A stretch of 64,000 nt of DNA from Siphonodentalium dalli (Eukaryota > Mollusca > Scaphopoda > Gadilida > Siphonodentaliidae). The notes beneath the pieces were generated by a model that was not told the origin of the DNA, did not search any database, and saw only the letters and a list, made by a program, of their open reading frames with translations. The translations under genes were made by a program, and so were the position numbers. The stretch is from the NCBI GenBank assembly GCA_032622095.1, contig CP136067.1, positions 76,910,705 through 76,974,704 on the forward strand. The letters run 5' to 3'. Shown here one piece after another: positions 47,101-52,121 of this stretch (position 1 is the first letter of the stretch; every line of letters begins with the position of its first letter).

Positions 47101-48907
47101 AGTTATTCTCAGATTGGTGTAATTGGCTCCTTACAGATTCCCCATTTCTATCCCCTGAAAAAAAGATTATAGTAATGAGTGGTGTTCAGCAGTTTATTTT
47201 AGATATGTCACTTTGTTTGAATACTATTCAAGTTGAGTTATGGTCTGTTCCAATGATGCAAATATGAAGGATGGTGGTTATAAAATAGGCAAATAACGGT
47301 ATCATTTCTTTAAATTCTAATCTGATCAGGGGGGTGTCAAACTAATTTTTCCGGGCATGTATGAGGTGGTGGGTTTTCAATTAGAGGACCCAAAAGCAGA
47401 TTTTCCAGGCCTCAAACAATAATTTCATCTTTATTTTTCAACTATTTTAGTCCTTAAAACTTAAAGATAACATAATTTTAACATTAACACTGCATTTAGA
47501 CAATCAGTATAGATTGTTTCTTGTTGTAAAATTGATAAATACCTGGTAAATGTCAGTCTACATATGTCACTCCGAACATAAAATCTATGGACACGTTGAA
47601 TAAGCAATCACTGCAATGTCAAACTCAGCTAATCACATACACCAACATATATGTAATAGGTAGTTGATAGGAAACAAACAGTAAGTGGTGAAAATTCTAA
47701 TATTTCCCCCAAAAATTTTGATTTTTGATTTTCTGTGTCTGGGGGGGGGGGGGGGGGGGGGGTGGCTGCCAAACAATTTTTGAAAAAAACTTGCTAAAAA
47801 GGGTCAAGGGGTGGGTGGTCCAAAAAATGGCCAAAGGTGTAAAATAATCATACGTACCTGAAATTTATTTCTGACACCCCCCCCCCCCTTATCTGATTAG
47901 TGTTATTATTGTGAATAGGTGGACTGAAGCAGTGTTCGAATGCCTGCCCGTAATACTGTGTGCTGGTCTATGCTAGGGTGCTGTCATCTTATTAAGTGCT
48001 GAACTTGTTTCTTACATACACTCTTACCCGGTCAACAATTGGTAAGATCGGTCAGCACTCAATAAGTTTGCTCCATTGAATTACATAAATGTTAAGTTAA
48101 AACTCTAATCTTTGAAATACAGTAATGCTCTAAGTAATCGACTTCTTAACCTCAGAGAGAGCTTTCCGATGAATGGCAACAAACCATATTCTGACTAAAT
48201 CCTGAAAAGTTACCCATAATTTTGCTGTGGTTAAGAAGTCGATTACTTAGAGCATTACTGTATGCTATTATATAGAGGATCTCCAACGAGATATGTTGGG
48301 ATATAAGATTTTATGAAATGAGTTTCATATATTTGATTCACAACGAGTCGTAGATGAGTATCTCAACATAACGAGTTGAAGATCTTGTTTATCACATGCA
48401 CGCTTGAGCTGCTGACGGAAAATATAGTCCCACAATTTGCCTCTGTTTTTGTGTCTTTGTTCGTTAGTGCACAAACTTTAATCAACAAAGCAATCATTTT
48501 GCATTGTCTGGTGTTGTTGTCATGTGCTGCTTTAAAAAATAGTATTAATCCGCCTGATTCAATGTACAGTCATTTTGTTGGCACCATGCCAAGTTAGCGG
48601 GAAGCATGCACCTATTCATCACTAGTGAGAGATAAGGAAATATGTAATCTCTTTTCAAATGATATAATAGGGGTTTTATGTGATATTAAACAAATATCTA
48701 CTTGTATCTGCTTTGGTTGCCTTTTTGATTTGAATTTTTGCAAGAATCAATTAGAAACCGACAACATTGTTGCAGTATATGATCATTGCCGAAAATTATT
48801 ATTGTTTATGAATATATATAAGAACACCAGACAATAGATGAGAATTAATTCTGTTCCAGGTGCTGCAACAAGCTAAGGATCAACTCAAGTGGTCGATACT
48901 AAAGTGA
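5377..48907 (+). CDS. COPZ1: Coatomer subunit zeta (seven-exon gene; span of CDS including introns)
   Basis: Zeta is a small subunit of the COPI coat; it pairs with gamma-COP and acts in Golgi-to-ER and intra-Golgi vesicle traffic. The joined exons total 576 nt and encode 191 residues; human zeta-1 has 177, the difference being a longer N-terminus here. Family landmarks appear in order: EPSLYT (21-26), [19 protein letters not shown] (44-51), [43 protein letters not shown] and the C-terminal [15 protein letters not shown]. This is the longin-like fold of the adaptor sigma/zeta family. Exons: 5377-5436, 27125-27193, 30535-30616, 33889-33980, 37253-37386, 39019-39109, 48860-48907. Phases agree at every junction (0, 0, 1, 0, 2, 0) and all introns are GT-AG. 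No exon contains a stop or frameshift, so it looks functional. Zeta-1 and zeta-2 paralogues are known in vertebrates; the symbol follows the zeta-1-like core. Confidence 0.97.
5437..6060. other. COPZ1 intron 1, start; nothing recognised
   Basis: Intronic DNA between exon 1 and the first transposon. Nothing supported. Confidence 0.5.
6061..6489. mobile_element. MITE with CCAAGCCTGAATTTAGT ends and 6-bp TSD
   Basis: Inverted ends extend about 50 bp with mismatches. Direct repeats CTGTTC flank it at 6055-6060 and 6490-6495. No coding capacity. Confidence 0.75.
6590..7790 (+). repeat. Dispersed repeat P plus its 3' companion segment, copy 2
   Basis: Contains the P-family phrases and a (G)n tract near 7123-7139. 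It is followed by a segment (GTTCTCATAGTTTGATTT... GAGATTTGTCAGTGGTGTGC) that recurs in the same order at 61.98-62.3 kb, so P and this segment travel together. Confidence 0.65.
7862..8235 (+). repeat. 41-bp tandem array, nine units
   Basis: Unit core ACTGTTATATATCAAACCAG with GAATGAGTTGGGTTTAC; successive units are 41 bp apart with a few substitutions. GCTATTATTAA occurs immediately outside both ends. Confidence 0.95.
8250..9060 (+). repeat. Dispersed repeat R1, main copy
   Basis: Related in order to 53.99-55.17 kb (+), 63.16-63.94 kb (- orientation) and 3.29-3.55 kb. Shared phrases include CATCAACCACA, GGCAATATCTACCATTTTCC, GTTGAAATATGACTAGAAT and GCCATCTTG. No coding capacity recognised. 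Confidence 0.8.
9061..9543. other. Intron 1 DNA with a segment repeated at 16.79 kb
   Basis: Positions 9390-9440 (GATTATCGCAATACGATAGG) recur inverted at 16783-16830. Otherwise unassigned. Confidence 0.5.
9560..10991. mobile_element. Element X nested in Y; 8-bp TSD GCAAATGT; hairpin-bearing ends
   Basis: Flanked by GCAAATGT at 9552-9559 and 10992-10999. Inverted arms of about 240 bp (9560-9800 against 10750-10991). Each arm has a subterminal hairpin just outside a shared CGGCTCCCTATA, but the hairpin sequences differ: GGCACTAGAAATG at 9570-9603 versus GCCGCCCTAATG at 10942-10981. The 1-kb interior has no recognised protein. The 8-bp TSD suggests hAT. Confidence 0.85.
11006..11918. mobile_element. 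Element E2 nested in Y; 8-bp TSD GTGAGAAT
   Basis: TIR CACAGGAGTTTG followed by (T/A)CAGAATGAT at both ends. TSD GTGAGAAT at 10998-11005 and 11919-11926. Inverted structure continues inwards: GGGGATTAGTGATTTGAC against GTCAATCCCTAATCCCC, and an inner pair TCACCGCAACG (about 11300) against CGTTGCGGTGA (about 11630). Non-autonomous, probably hAT-like. A partial relative lies at 16.84-17.96 kb. Confidence 0.85.
12498..12576 (+). tRNA. tRNA-Leu/Ser-like sequence (degenerate; probably a SINE head or tRNA relic)
   Basis: GGGTGG at the 5' end can pair with CCACCC at the 3' end. An A-box-like TGGCCGTGTGGT and a B-box-like GGGTTCGTATCCC lie at the right spacing for a type II tRNA with a long variable arm. 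The T stem is imperfect and the anticodon is unclear, so a functional tRNA is unlikely. It sits inside element Y. No promoter activity can be inferred beyond the box matches. Confidence 0.35.
13272..13413. other. Short intron 1 stretch between elements Y and W
   Basis: No feature recognised. Confidence 0.4.
13421..16779. mobile_element. Element W: 3.36-kb TIR element carrying a helicase-like exon
   Basis: Left end CACAGTCCTAGGAATCACTG. The right end, reverse complemented, is the same apart from one extra C. Perfect 7-bp direct repeats GTCAAAG flank it at 13414-13420 and 16780-16786. It has no recognised transposase but holds a PIF1-like P-loop exon at 14620. Superfamily uncertain. Confidence 0.75.
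14620..14723 (+). pseudogene. PIF1-like helicase N-terminal exon (fragment)
   Basis: Encodes [20 protein letters not shown], then [15 protein letters not shown]. The Walker A motif is GQCGTGKT, preceded by the LN..Q...........G.N..VTG layout seen at the start of PIF1-family DNA helicases. The reading frame is open upstream to 14554 and the ATG follows GAA. The segment ends exactly at a strong donor, AG|GTAAGTT. No further helicase motifs (Walker B, motifs III-VI) were found in the following 2 kb on either strand, so this is one exon of a broken or captured gene rather than an intact helicase. It lies wholly within element W. It could be a remnant of a Helitron or Maverick-type helicase; the P-loop alone cannot tell. 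Confidence 0.6.
16787..17960. repeat. Partial E2 relative interrupted by a palindrome-bearing segment
   Basis: 16841-16912 matches the left end of E2 (CACAGGGGTTTGACA, then GATGATAGTAAATAAAAAAT). About 17755-17960 matches the next part of E2 (GGGGATTAGCGATTT, GAAAATCAGAAACATG, GGCGCTCTCCATATTCATTG). The intervening ~840 bp begins with a large hairpin. The opposite E2 terminus was not found. Confidence 0.6.
16914..17032. repeat. 119-nt near-perfect hairpin
   Basis: Arms of about 54 nt starting AGTGTGTTTTGAGATGTGTG and closing at GCGAAAAATCATACTTCTAA. The arms differ only at a CGAG/CTCG inner triplet. The loop is about 11 nt. Confidence 0.9.
17961..18954. other. Intron 1 DNA, nothing recognised
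   Basis: No coding, terminal-repeat or tandem structure supported. Confidence 0.45.
18955..20690 (+). pseudogene. Non-LTR retrotransposon (LINE) reverse-transcriptase relic
   Basis: Before the insertion it reads [15 protein letters not shown], a stop, then [16 protein letters not shown] and [20 protein letters not shown] and F-ADD are the RT motifs of jockey/RTE/CR1-type LINEs. After the insertion it continues [32 protein letters not shown] and [10 protein letters not shown], ending near EQVQ-stop-RGARFI. At least three stops or frameshifts make it non-functional. The endonuclease domain is absent, so it is 5'-truncated. The interruption at 19203-20005 is a separate element. Confidence 0.9.
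19203..20005. mobile_element. hAT-like MITE inside the LINE relic
   Basis: TIR CAGGCTTGTCAA and TTGACAAGCCTG. 8-bp TSD CTAACATT (19195-19202) / CTAATATT (20006-20013), 7 of 8 identical. Subterminal GGTACCGGTACC-type repeats make both ends strongly self-complementary. The AT-rich interior has no transposase. Confidence 0.88.
21446..23010. mobile_element. piggyBac-like non-autonomous element (TTAA-flanked)
   Basis: 12-bp perfect TIRs CCCTTTGAACCC and GGGTTCAAAGGG, each directly abutting TTAA (21442-21445 and 23011-23014). Internally it holds two diverged copies of a ~430-bp block (CAGTGTCTAGTTGCATGGTG and so on), a third copy of which is at 59.2-59.75 kb. No transposase recognised. Confidence 0.85.
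23030..23106 (+). repeat. 26-bp tandem repeat, three units
   Basis: Unit GAGTGACCTTGCTCAAGGGT plus CAC, with small changes. Confidence 0.75.
23620..24380. other. Intron 1 DNA, nothing recognised
   Basis: No feature supported. Confidence 0.4.
24386..24600 (+). repeat. Two-copy direct repeat (~110 bp)
   Basis: ATCAAAGAATGTC...GCTG...GATATTTTTGTACACAGG at 24387 is repeated from 24497 with GATTTTTGTGCACAGG. A local tandem duplication with divergence. Confidence 0.7.
24601..25556. other. Intron 1 DNA, nothing recognised
   Basis: No feature supported. Confidence 0.4.
25557..26576. mobile_element. 1.0-kb inverted-repeat element with internal array and hairpin
   Basis: Left end GCAAAACTAATTAAAG-ATACGGGCGGC; right end, reversed, CAAAACTCTTTAAAGGGACG followed by GGCGGC. 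Inside are three 87-bp tandem units (26061-26325; phrases TGTAAGTTGTAAGCACACC and TTTTACAACCGACGT) and a hairpin at 26371-26445 with arms TTTTTGCAAGAAACTGAAC and CAGTCGAC. No TSD was resolved. Confidence 0.6.
26577..27124. other. End of intron 1; contains one of two segments flanking exon 2
   Basis: Positions 26935-27018 are repeated at 27249-27343. The polypyrimidine tract and acceptor before exon 2 are normal. Confidence 0.5.
27125..27193 (+). CDS. COPZ1: COPZ1 exon 2
   Basis: Residues 21-43, [20 protein letters not shown] followed by IGK: the first strand and turn of the longin-like fold. Preceded by a pyrimidine-rich tract and TCAG; followed by the donor GTACAT. Both boundaries are phase 0. 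Near-identical ~85-bp segments lie on each side of the exon (see findings). Confidence 0.96.
27809..27830 (+). repeat. Solo piggyBac-like left end
   Basis: TTAACCCTTTCATGACTGGA resembles the TTAA-CCCTTT starts at 21.4 and 40.35 kb. No matching right end was identified, so it is probably a truncated copy. Confidence 0.35.
27858..28013. repeat. Two successive related hairpins
   Basis: 27858-27917 and 27947-28013 each fold on CCAGTGCATTCTCTTATATA-type arms (22 nt, perfect in the second). Both loops contain CCTATGG or CCATAGG. Confidence 0.85.
28019..30420 (+). mobile_element. Helentron/HINE-like element with ~160-bp tandem core
   Basis: Begins TTTTAGCTCAACTTTAC and ends CCAAGTTGAGCTACAGTATC then ATTGACACTTTC. 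TAGCTCAACTT and AAGTTGAGCTA are subterminal inverted repeats. The 3' end also carries a short hairpin (AGTGTCATTGACACT in the intact copy at 40.2 kb). The core is about thirteen 155-165-bp units in two types, one reading GGATTTCAAAATTCAATCC and one GGATTTTACTCTTTGTATGA. This architecture (non-coding, subterminal inverted repeats, 3' hairpin, ~160-bp core) is that of non-autonomous Helentrons and the bivalve pearl elements. The family assignment is inference. Confidence 0.7.
30535..30616 (+). CDS. COPZ1: COPZ1 exon 3
   Basis: Residues 44-70 plus the first base of codon 71. Starts [18 protein letters not shown] and continues LFNKTSRAN, matching the YYDDT..EQK.FEKN.FNKT segment of zeta-COPs. Acceptor TATCAG, donor GTGAGT. 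Confidence 0.97.
30860..31390 (+). repeat. Dispersed repeat P, copy 3
   Basis: Good 5' end, TTTTTAGCTCACCTGAGACG followed by AAGCTATAGTCATCAC and a GTCC microsatellite-like stretch, then the standard P phrases and a TTGAACTCCTTGTTCAATTT palindrome-like segment. Confidence 0.8.
31757..32400 (+). repeat. Dispersed repeat P, copy 4, with a recent internal duplication
   Basis: Starts AGCTTACCTGAGACGAAG. Within it a ~55-bp segment beginning CTAGGGACCTAACTGTTTCC occurs twice in a row (31876-31930 and 31931-31985) with no differences seen. Confidence 0.75.
32401..33888. other. Rest of intron 3; nothing further recognised
   Basis: No coding exon beyond exon 4 and no additional repeat family supported. 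Confidence 0.4.
33889..33980 (+). CDS. COPZ1: COPZ1 exon 4
   Basis: Completes codon 71 (Ala) and encodes [20 protein letters not shown] and then [10 protein letters not shown], the central strands of the fold. Acceptor TTTCAG, donor GTTTGT. The phase-1 junction with exon 3 is maintained. Confidence 0.97.
34322..34922 (+). repeat. 86-bp tandem array, seven units with alternating types
   Basis: Unit phrases TGATGAATTATAATGATTTT, ATAAGTGTCTAATCATAGCT and ATTAAATAGTTTGTCC. CATAGCTATCC recurs at 34366, 34452, 34538, 34624, 34713, 34799 and 34885. Types CTAATCATAG...GTCCATTTAAT and CTGATCATAG...GTCCGTTTAGT alternate, giving a 172-bp higher-order period. It lies in COPZ1 intron 4. Confidence 0.95.
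35079..35108 (+). repeat. Long C homopolymer
   Basis: About 30 Cs after GTTATA; no repeat P copy surrounds it. Confidence 0.85.
36116..37003 (+). mobile_element. Inner hAT-like element carrying a BED-type zinc finger
   Basis: TIR TAGGGTCCGGCGAA and TTCGCCGGACCCTA. Perfect 8-bp TSD TGTTACAG (36108-36115 and 37004-37011). GATTCGATTCGA repeats fill both subterminal regions. The element is 888 bp and too short for a whole transposase, but it keeps a BED finger exon in the middle. It is inserted a few bases from the right end of the outer element. Confidence 0.92.
36437..36634 (+). pseudogene. BED zinc-finger fragment of a hAT transposase
   Basis: From the ATG at 36437 it reads [40 protein letters not shown] and RSHP. 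C-x2-C (RCKSC) with H-x4/5-H ([10 protein letters not shown]) is the BED finger typical of ZBED proteins and hAT transposase N-termini. A lysine-rich stretch follows, then the frame closes. No RNase-H-like catalytic domain or dimerisation region is present, so this is the residual DNA-binding part only. Because BED fingers often bind the element's own ends, it might still recognise related TIRs; that is inference. Confidence 0.75.
37253..37386 (+). CDS. COPZ1: COPZ1 exon 5
   Basis: Residues 102-145 plus two bases of codon 146. Contains [20 protein letters not shown], then [20 protein letters not shown], the most conserved helix region of the subunit. Acceptor TTTCAG, donor GTAAGA. A diverged dispersed repeat begins only about 57 bp after the donor. 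Confidence 0.97.
37443..37990 (+). repeat. Dispersed repeat P, copy 5
   Basis: Starts TAGCTCACCTGAGACAAAGT and has the same order as copy 1, including a (C)n tract near 37885-37905 and a downstream TTAGCTTCAG. Confidence 0.8.
38195..38270 (+). repeat. ~20-bp minisatellite
   Basis: About four units of CCGTCTGTCAGGGTATCCTT with substitutions. Confidence 0.8.
39019..39109 (+). CDS. COPZ1: COPZ1 exon 6
   Basis: Completes codon 146 (Gly) and encodes [20 protein letters not shown], then [10 protein letters not shown]. This corresponds to the human segment ending LTEQTVSQ. Acceptor TTGCAG, donor GTAGAT; the exit is phase 0. Confidence 0.96.
39110..39545. other. Start of intron 6; nothing recognised
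   Basis: No feature supported. Confidence 0.4.
39546..40220 (+). mobile_element. Second Helentron/HINE-like element, few core units
   Basis: Begins TTTTTAGCTCAACTTGATGA and ends CAAGTTGAGCTACAGTGTCA then TTGACACTTTTATTT, with a perfect 3' hairpin AGTGTCATTGACACT. Core units are few and more diverged than at 28-30 kb (TGGCCATCTTGGATCTTACT and so on). Confidence 0.7.
40355..41197. mobile_element. piggyBac-like non-autonomous element (TTAA-flanked)
   Basis: Left TIR CCCTTTCAACCCGG; right, reversed, CCCTTTCAACACTGG. TTAA abuts both ends (40351-40354 and 41198-41201). The interior is AT-rich and non-coding. Confidence 0.85.
41559..42229 (-). pseudogene. Two overlapping frameshifted ORFs, antisense in intron 6 (unrecognised protein)
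   Basis: On the - strand a 79-codon ORF (42229-41990) starting [17 protein letters not shown] and a 156-codon ORF (42029-41559) overlap by about 40 bp in adjacent frames. Both run through T-rich GTTTTTGTCAGTTTTTGTCG, where one inserted or lost base would join them into about 220 residues. The second contains [20 protein letters not shown] and [20 protein letters not shown]. It is the longest ORF in the window not made of repeats. I recognise no family, signal peptide or clear membrane helix. It could be a processed pseudogene, a transposon gene fragment or a chance ORF; function is not assigned. Confidence 0.4.
42465..42713 (+). repeat. Two-copy direct repeat (~80 bp, 169 bp apart)
   Basis: TATCATCTGAACATCT, GTTTACCTTTTAT and AATCATCTGTATA occur in both copies, at about 42465-42545 and 42634-42713. 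Confidence 0.7.
43074..43123. repeat. GC-rich hairpin
   Basis: GGGCCGCAGGCTGATAATGA pairs with TCATTATCGGCCCGCGGCCC at 18 of 20 positions. It is conspicuously GC-rich in AT-rich DNA. Confidence 0.75.
43503..43690. mobile_element. Palindromic MITE (~188 bp)
   Basis: Nearly the whole element is one inverted repeat. AATAACATGATT, GGGC(A/G)TTATGGTTTATTAA, CGGCCC, TGGAATGATTAACAGCCC and CTATTAGCG occur in both arms, with the turn at CGACTTCGTCTCG. The exact ends and TSD are not resolved. Confidence 0.8.
43924..43941 (+). repeat. G homopolymer
   Basis: A long G run in otherwise unassigned intron 6 DNA. Confidence 0.85.
44560..45690. repeat. 1.1-kb imperfect palindrome (foldback)
   Basis: Arms 44560-45140 and 45175-45690 mirror each other. 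Landmarks are GCAACTTTCTGCATTTGCAT / ATGCAATTGCAGAAAGTTTC, CATAATGACCACAAATCATC / GATGATTTGTGGTCATTGTG and CATTGAATGCATGTCCCATG / GGGACATGCATTCAATGAAC. The turn is around 45150, between two CCAACCCAAAGAAT blocks. Several antisense ORF pairs in it are mirror translations. Confidence 0.85.
45864..46778. mobile_element. Foldback element with a 29-bp tandem array
   Basis: Ends CACCCCTGGTTAAGTGGT and ACCACTTAACCAGGGGTG. The left arm has two inverted partial units; the right arm is an array of about seventeen 29-bp units, AATTAGCAGGACCCACCAAC plus ATCATATCA, with a G/A variant (AGGACCC or AGAACCC). The left flank TACAGTA resembles the TACAGTAATGC starts of the nearby mariner-like MITEs. No spacers and no coding capacity. 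Confidence 0.85.
46270..46760 (+). repeat. 29-bp tandem array, about 17 units
   Basis: Head-to-tail units without spacers; one internal deletion leaves CATATCAAATTAGCATATCA near 46565. Confidence 0.95.
46839..47020. mobile_element. Mariner-like MITE, 182 bp, TA-flanked
   Basis: TIR CAGTAATGCCCTTAATAATC and, continuing, GACTCCTTAACCACAGCAG. It is a hairpin over nearly its whole length, with TA on each side (46837-46838 and 47021-47022). Confidence 0.88.
47030..48110. other. Intron 6 DNA with G tract
   Basis: Contains a long G homopolymer (about 47742-47761) and a C run near 47878-47888. No gene or family recognised. Confidence 0.45.
48120..48260. mobile_element. Mariner-like MITE, 141 bp, TA-flanked
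   Basis: TIR CAGTAATGCTCTAAGTAATC, perfect for over 30 bp, with TA flanks at 48118-48119 and 48261-48262. Shares GAGCTTTCCGATGAATGGCA and AAATCCTGAAAAGTTACCCA with the copy at 46.84 kb, but lacks about 40 bp of the 5' half. Confidence 0.9.
48278..48386. repeat. Hairpin with GATCTCCAACGAG-type ends
   Basis: GATCTCCAACGAGATATGTTGGGATA pairs, with mismatches, with TATCTCAACATAACGAGTTGAAGATC. It shares the ATCTCAAC...GAGTT motif with the hairpin at 16.9 kb. It lies about 470 bp before COPZ1 exon 7. Confidence 0.6.
48860..48907 (+). CDS. COPZ1: COPZ1 exon 7 (stop codon)
   Basis: Encodes [15 protein letters not shown] and TGA, aligned with the human C-terminus VLQSAKEQIKWSLLR. Acceptor TTCCAG. 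Separated from exon 6 by a 9.75-kb intron. The 3' UTR presumably starts at 48908. Confidence 0.96.
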   Translation: MLQQAKDQLKWSILK

Positions 48908-49330
48908 TGGAGGGTGCTTGTTAGGCCACATTTTATTTCATCATCACCACAATCATCATTGCTTCAGCCTGTATTCCGGCTTCTAAGAAAGACAGTACCG
49001 GCATACAAGCAAGGCAAATAGGAGCTGTGTGGAAATTTTAGATAGTTTCTGTTTGTGGTGGACTGGTATTCCAACATGAAATATGATCAATATAAATTAG
49101 ACTGGAATGGGACACCATTATTACACCAATGATTCTTGAGAAATACATACCTTCAGGTTTGGCGAAATATGTTGACAATTTATGTATGCAATTAATGGCT
49201 GGTCCAAAACAACTGGTTTCATACATTTGCTGTCTCCACATTTTGTTCATGTCTCTGGAGCAACTCAGAAATTAGCAACACAAGGATACATTGAGCTAAT
49301 AAATACAAATATTTTGGTGAAAAGTTTCAT
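48908..49330 (+). other. Presumed 3' UTR of COPZ1
   Basis: Follows the stop codon and has no recognisable coding content. A canonical AATAAA lies at 49298-49303, about 390 bp after the stop. Other A/T-rich candidates occur further on, so the real end is uncertain. Confidence 0.35.
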
Positions 49331-50624
49331 ACAATATACATCTCCATCATTCTGGAACATCAGTCGTAGTAGTTCTAAACTCTGATCCGACTATTGACTA
49401 CTTCGTATTGTGGCCAGATTATGAAAGAAGTAGATCTATTGATGAATTCAGTGTTCCATGGTAATACCCATATTAAATGTGGATTACACTGGGGCTGTAA
49501 CGACTCTTCACTAAGTGTTTGTGTCATGCTGCTCTATTCACTATTGTGAAACAGAATCTGGAAATGAAGACAAGGAGCATAGTTAAAAATTAATTGGGAC
49601 TTCTGTTTGGGATAAGTAAATGGTCAAACATGATTCATACAATCTTGCACCAAAAGAGTAATGAAGATGAGTAAAGAGTCACAAAAAATGCATATATTTT
49701 GTCAGATCATAGAAAAATCAGATGTTTCTGAATTTTCAGTACAGTATTATCAGTTATAAATAATGCATCAAGATAGGTATCACATGGAGGTGATAGTATC
49801 CTGATTTGTATTGTAGCATTAATAATTATATTGTACAACCATAGATTACATAGTTTGCATGATTGTTCAGGTAATGTATTCCAGTAAAGGATGCTGTAGC
49901 AGTGTCTGACCAGTGTCGATTACAACTGATATCCAGATTACTGGAGATGAATGAAACTCAGTCTAATTCCTATAAATAAATCAAGAGCTCTGTTACCTTT
50001 TCAATATCATGTTGTTGTCATTGGGGTGGGATTGGGAGAGATCTATGTATTTATTTTGTATTTATGTCATCATGAAATAATATAAGAAAATTATTGATGA
50101 CATTTGTTTGTTTCGTTCCTGCCAGTATTGGTGATCAATAGATAAGGGACAGTTTAAGCTGATCTTTCTAACTTGGCCCATTTACAGACTATAACAAACA
50201 CAGGGGCTTGTAACGCACTTCATTTCCCTTACATGCCTGCTTTAAATTATTGTATTTTAGTAGTAATTTCCCCCGATATACCTTTGATCGGAAAAACTAA
50301 CAAATTTAGGCCATTTACTGAGCAATGGTATCGATGTCACCACAGATGGATCAGCAGAGGATTCCTCTTTCAAGATATGCCACAAACGCCCCTCAATTCC
50401 ATTGCTATCCATAGCATTTAATTTATTTTTGAACACTAAATAACATCTTCCAAGGGCGTCATTAATCCAGGTTGAAGTCTCCCAAGCTATCTGTGGCCGA
50501 CAATACTAAAAAATCCACCCCTCGAATCTTTTCTAATCTAAAATTGATAAAACACTCAACTAACTCATCTAGCAACATCTGATGATAATTTATCATTGCA
50601 TACAAATCAACACATTTTGATAGC
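49331..50624. other. Downstream DNA; nothing firmly recognised
   Basis: Short ORFs occur on both strands but show no known motif. One fragment near 49493 resembles the end of the outer hAT-like family. Confidence 0.4.
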
Positions 50625-50760
50625 CAAGGACGCCGGAAGCACCAAAGGGCAAGGGGGGCAAACCTGTCAGAAGAGCACTTTTCGGGTACCCACTGGACTC
50701 GACTGGGCCAGGGCAAGGGGGGCAAATGCCCCTGCATGCCCCCCTTCTCCGGCGTCCCTG
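50625..50760. mobile_element. 136-bp hAT-like MITE
   Basis: Ends CAAGGACGCCGGA and TCCGGCGTCCCTG. Perfect 8-bp TSD TTGATAGC (50617-50624 and 50761-50768). GC-rich interior with GGGCAAGGGGGGCAAA occurring twice. Confidence 0.9.
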
Positions 50761-50768
50761 TTGATAGC

Positions 50769-51189
50769 GACGAAATCTGTTGATAATTCTGAAGTATTTA
50801 TTTTATTTTGTCTACATTCACTCAGCACCTCATTATAATATACAATATGACCTGACCTTGATTATAATACTGAATGTTGATTGGCTTTTTGTGTTATTTT
50901 CATTTAGGTCGCTGTGAAGTTTATAGTCAATGCAATGTTGACATGCCCAACTCGTGGTAAACTTGTAAAATAATGCAATTCACAGCTATTAACTGGCAAT
51001 TTCATAACAATTGCAACAACAAATTTGAAAGTCGCATAGGGGTGAGGCATATATTTTAATTGAGTAGGTTGTTTTTTTTGTTTTTGTTTTTTTGTTACAG
51101 AACTGATGAAAATTCCAGTAAAATAAATGAAAATAGTATTAACAGCCAATCAGTGCTCAGATAACAAGCCATGCCTGGACTACAAGTCT
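50769..51189. other. Unassigned DNA before the LINE relic
   Basis: No feature supported. Confidence 0.4.
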
Positions 51190-52121
51190 GGCATACAAAT
51201 ATATTGGGACAAAATAATTTTTAAAAATCCAAGAGGAAATTACAGCAAAAATGGCAGAATTTAATTTAATTGTTATACATGTATGGAGAAAAATTAATCC
51301 AAATTGCAACATACTCATGGTATGGACCTAACAAAAATGCAGCAGACTAGATTATATTTTAATATCTGAGGACCTTGAACCATACCTATCAGCAGTGGAT
51401 ATAGCAACAAAATACAAATCAGACACATGCACCAATAAATCTAGAATTATCATTCAATAACAAAAAAAGAGGCCCCGGAACATGGCAATTTATCAATTCT
51501 TTACTAAAAGATGCAACCTATGTAAATGAAACTAAACAAGAAATTATTGAAATAGTGGAAGAATATACAGTTTCAAAGGAGATACACAATAGACAATCAG
51601 ATGCTTTTGGAAATGATAAAACTGAGAGTCAGAGGAAAAACAAATGCTTTTTGCTCTGGAAAAAAGAAGGCTCAAAACACAAATGAAAAAGATTTAGAAA
51701 ATCAACTAAAAAATCAGAAACAATTTCATGAAACGAGGACAATTTTCAAACTGAGATGGTGAAACTCGAAAATGAACTCCGAATCCTTAGACAAAATAAA
51801 ACACAAGGATTACTGATATTAAAGTGCAAAAGCCAAGTGGAATACACTAGGCGAAAAGAACACTAAATACTTCGCTTATCTTGGAAAAAGAAACTATAGG
51901 GCAAAGATAATACCAATAATTACTAGAACAAACTGAAAATTGTGAAGAACAAATTACAGTACAAGAACTTATACGAGCCATAAAAGGTATAAAAAATGAA
52001 AGATCACCAGACCTTGCAAAGTTCTATAAAAAAAATTGGCATGATATAGCACAAAATTTGTTAAATGCCATAAATGACTCCTTCAAGAAAGGAAACATGT
52101 CAACAACACAACACCAAGGTC

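Noticed and set aside
50462-50737. - strand ORF ending in GDFNLD, similar to a LINE endonuclease motif
   Set aside because: Only this hexapeptide matches; no other endonuclease motif is near, and part of the ORF is a GC-rich MITE.
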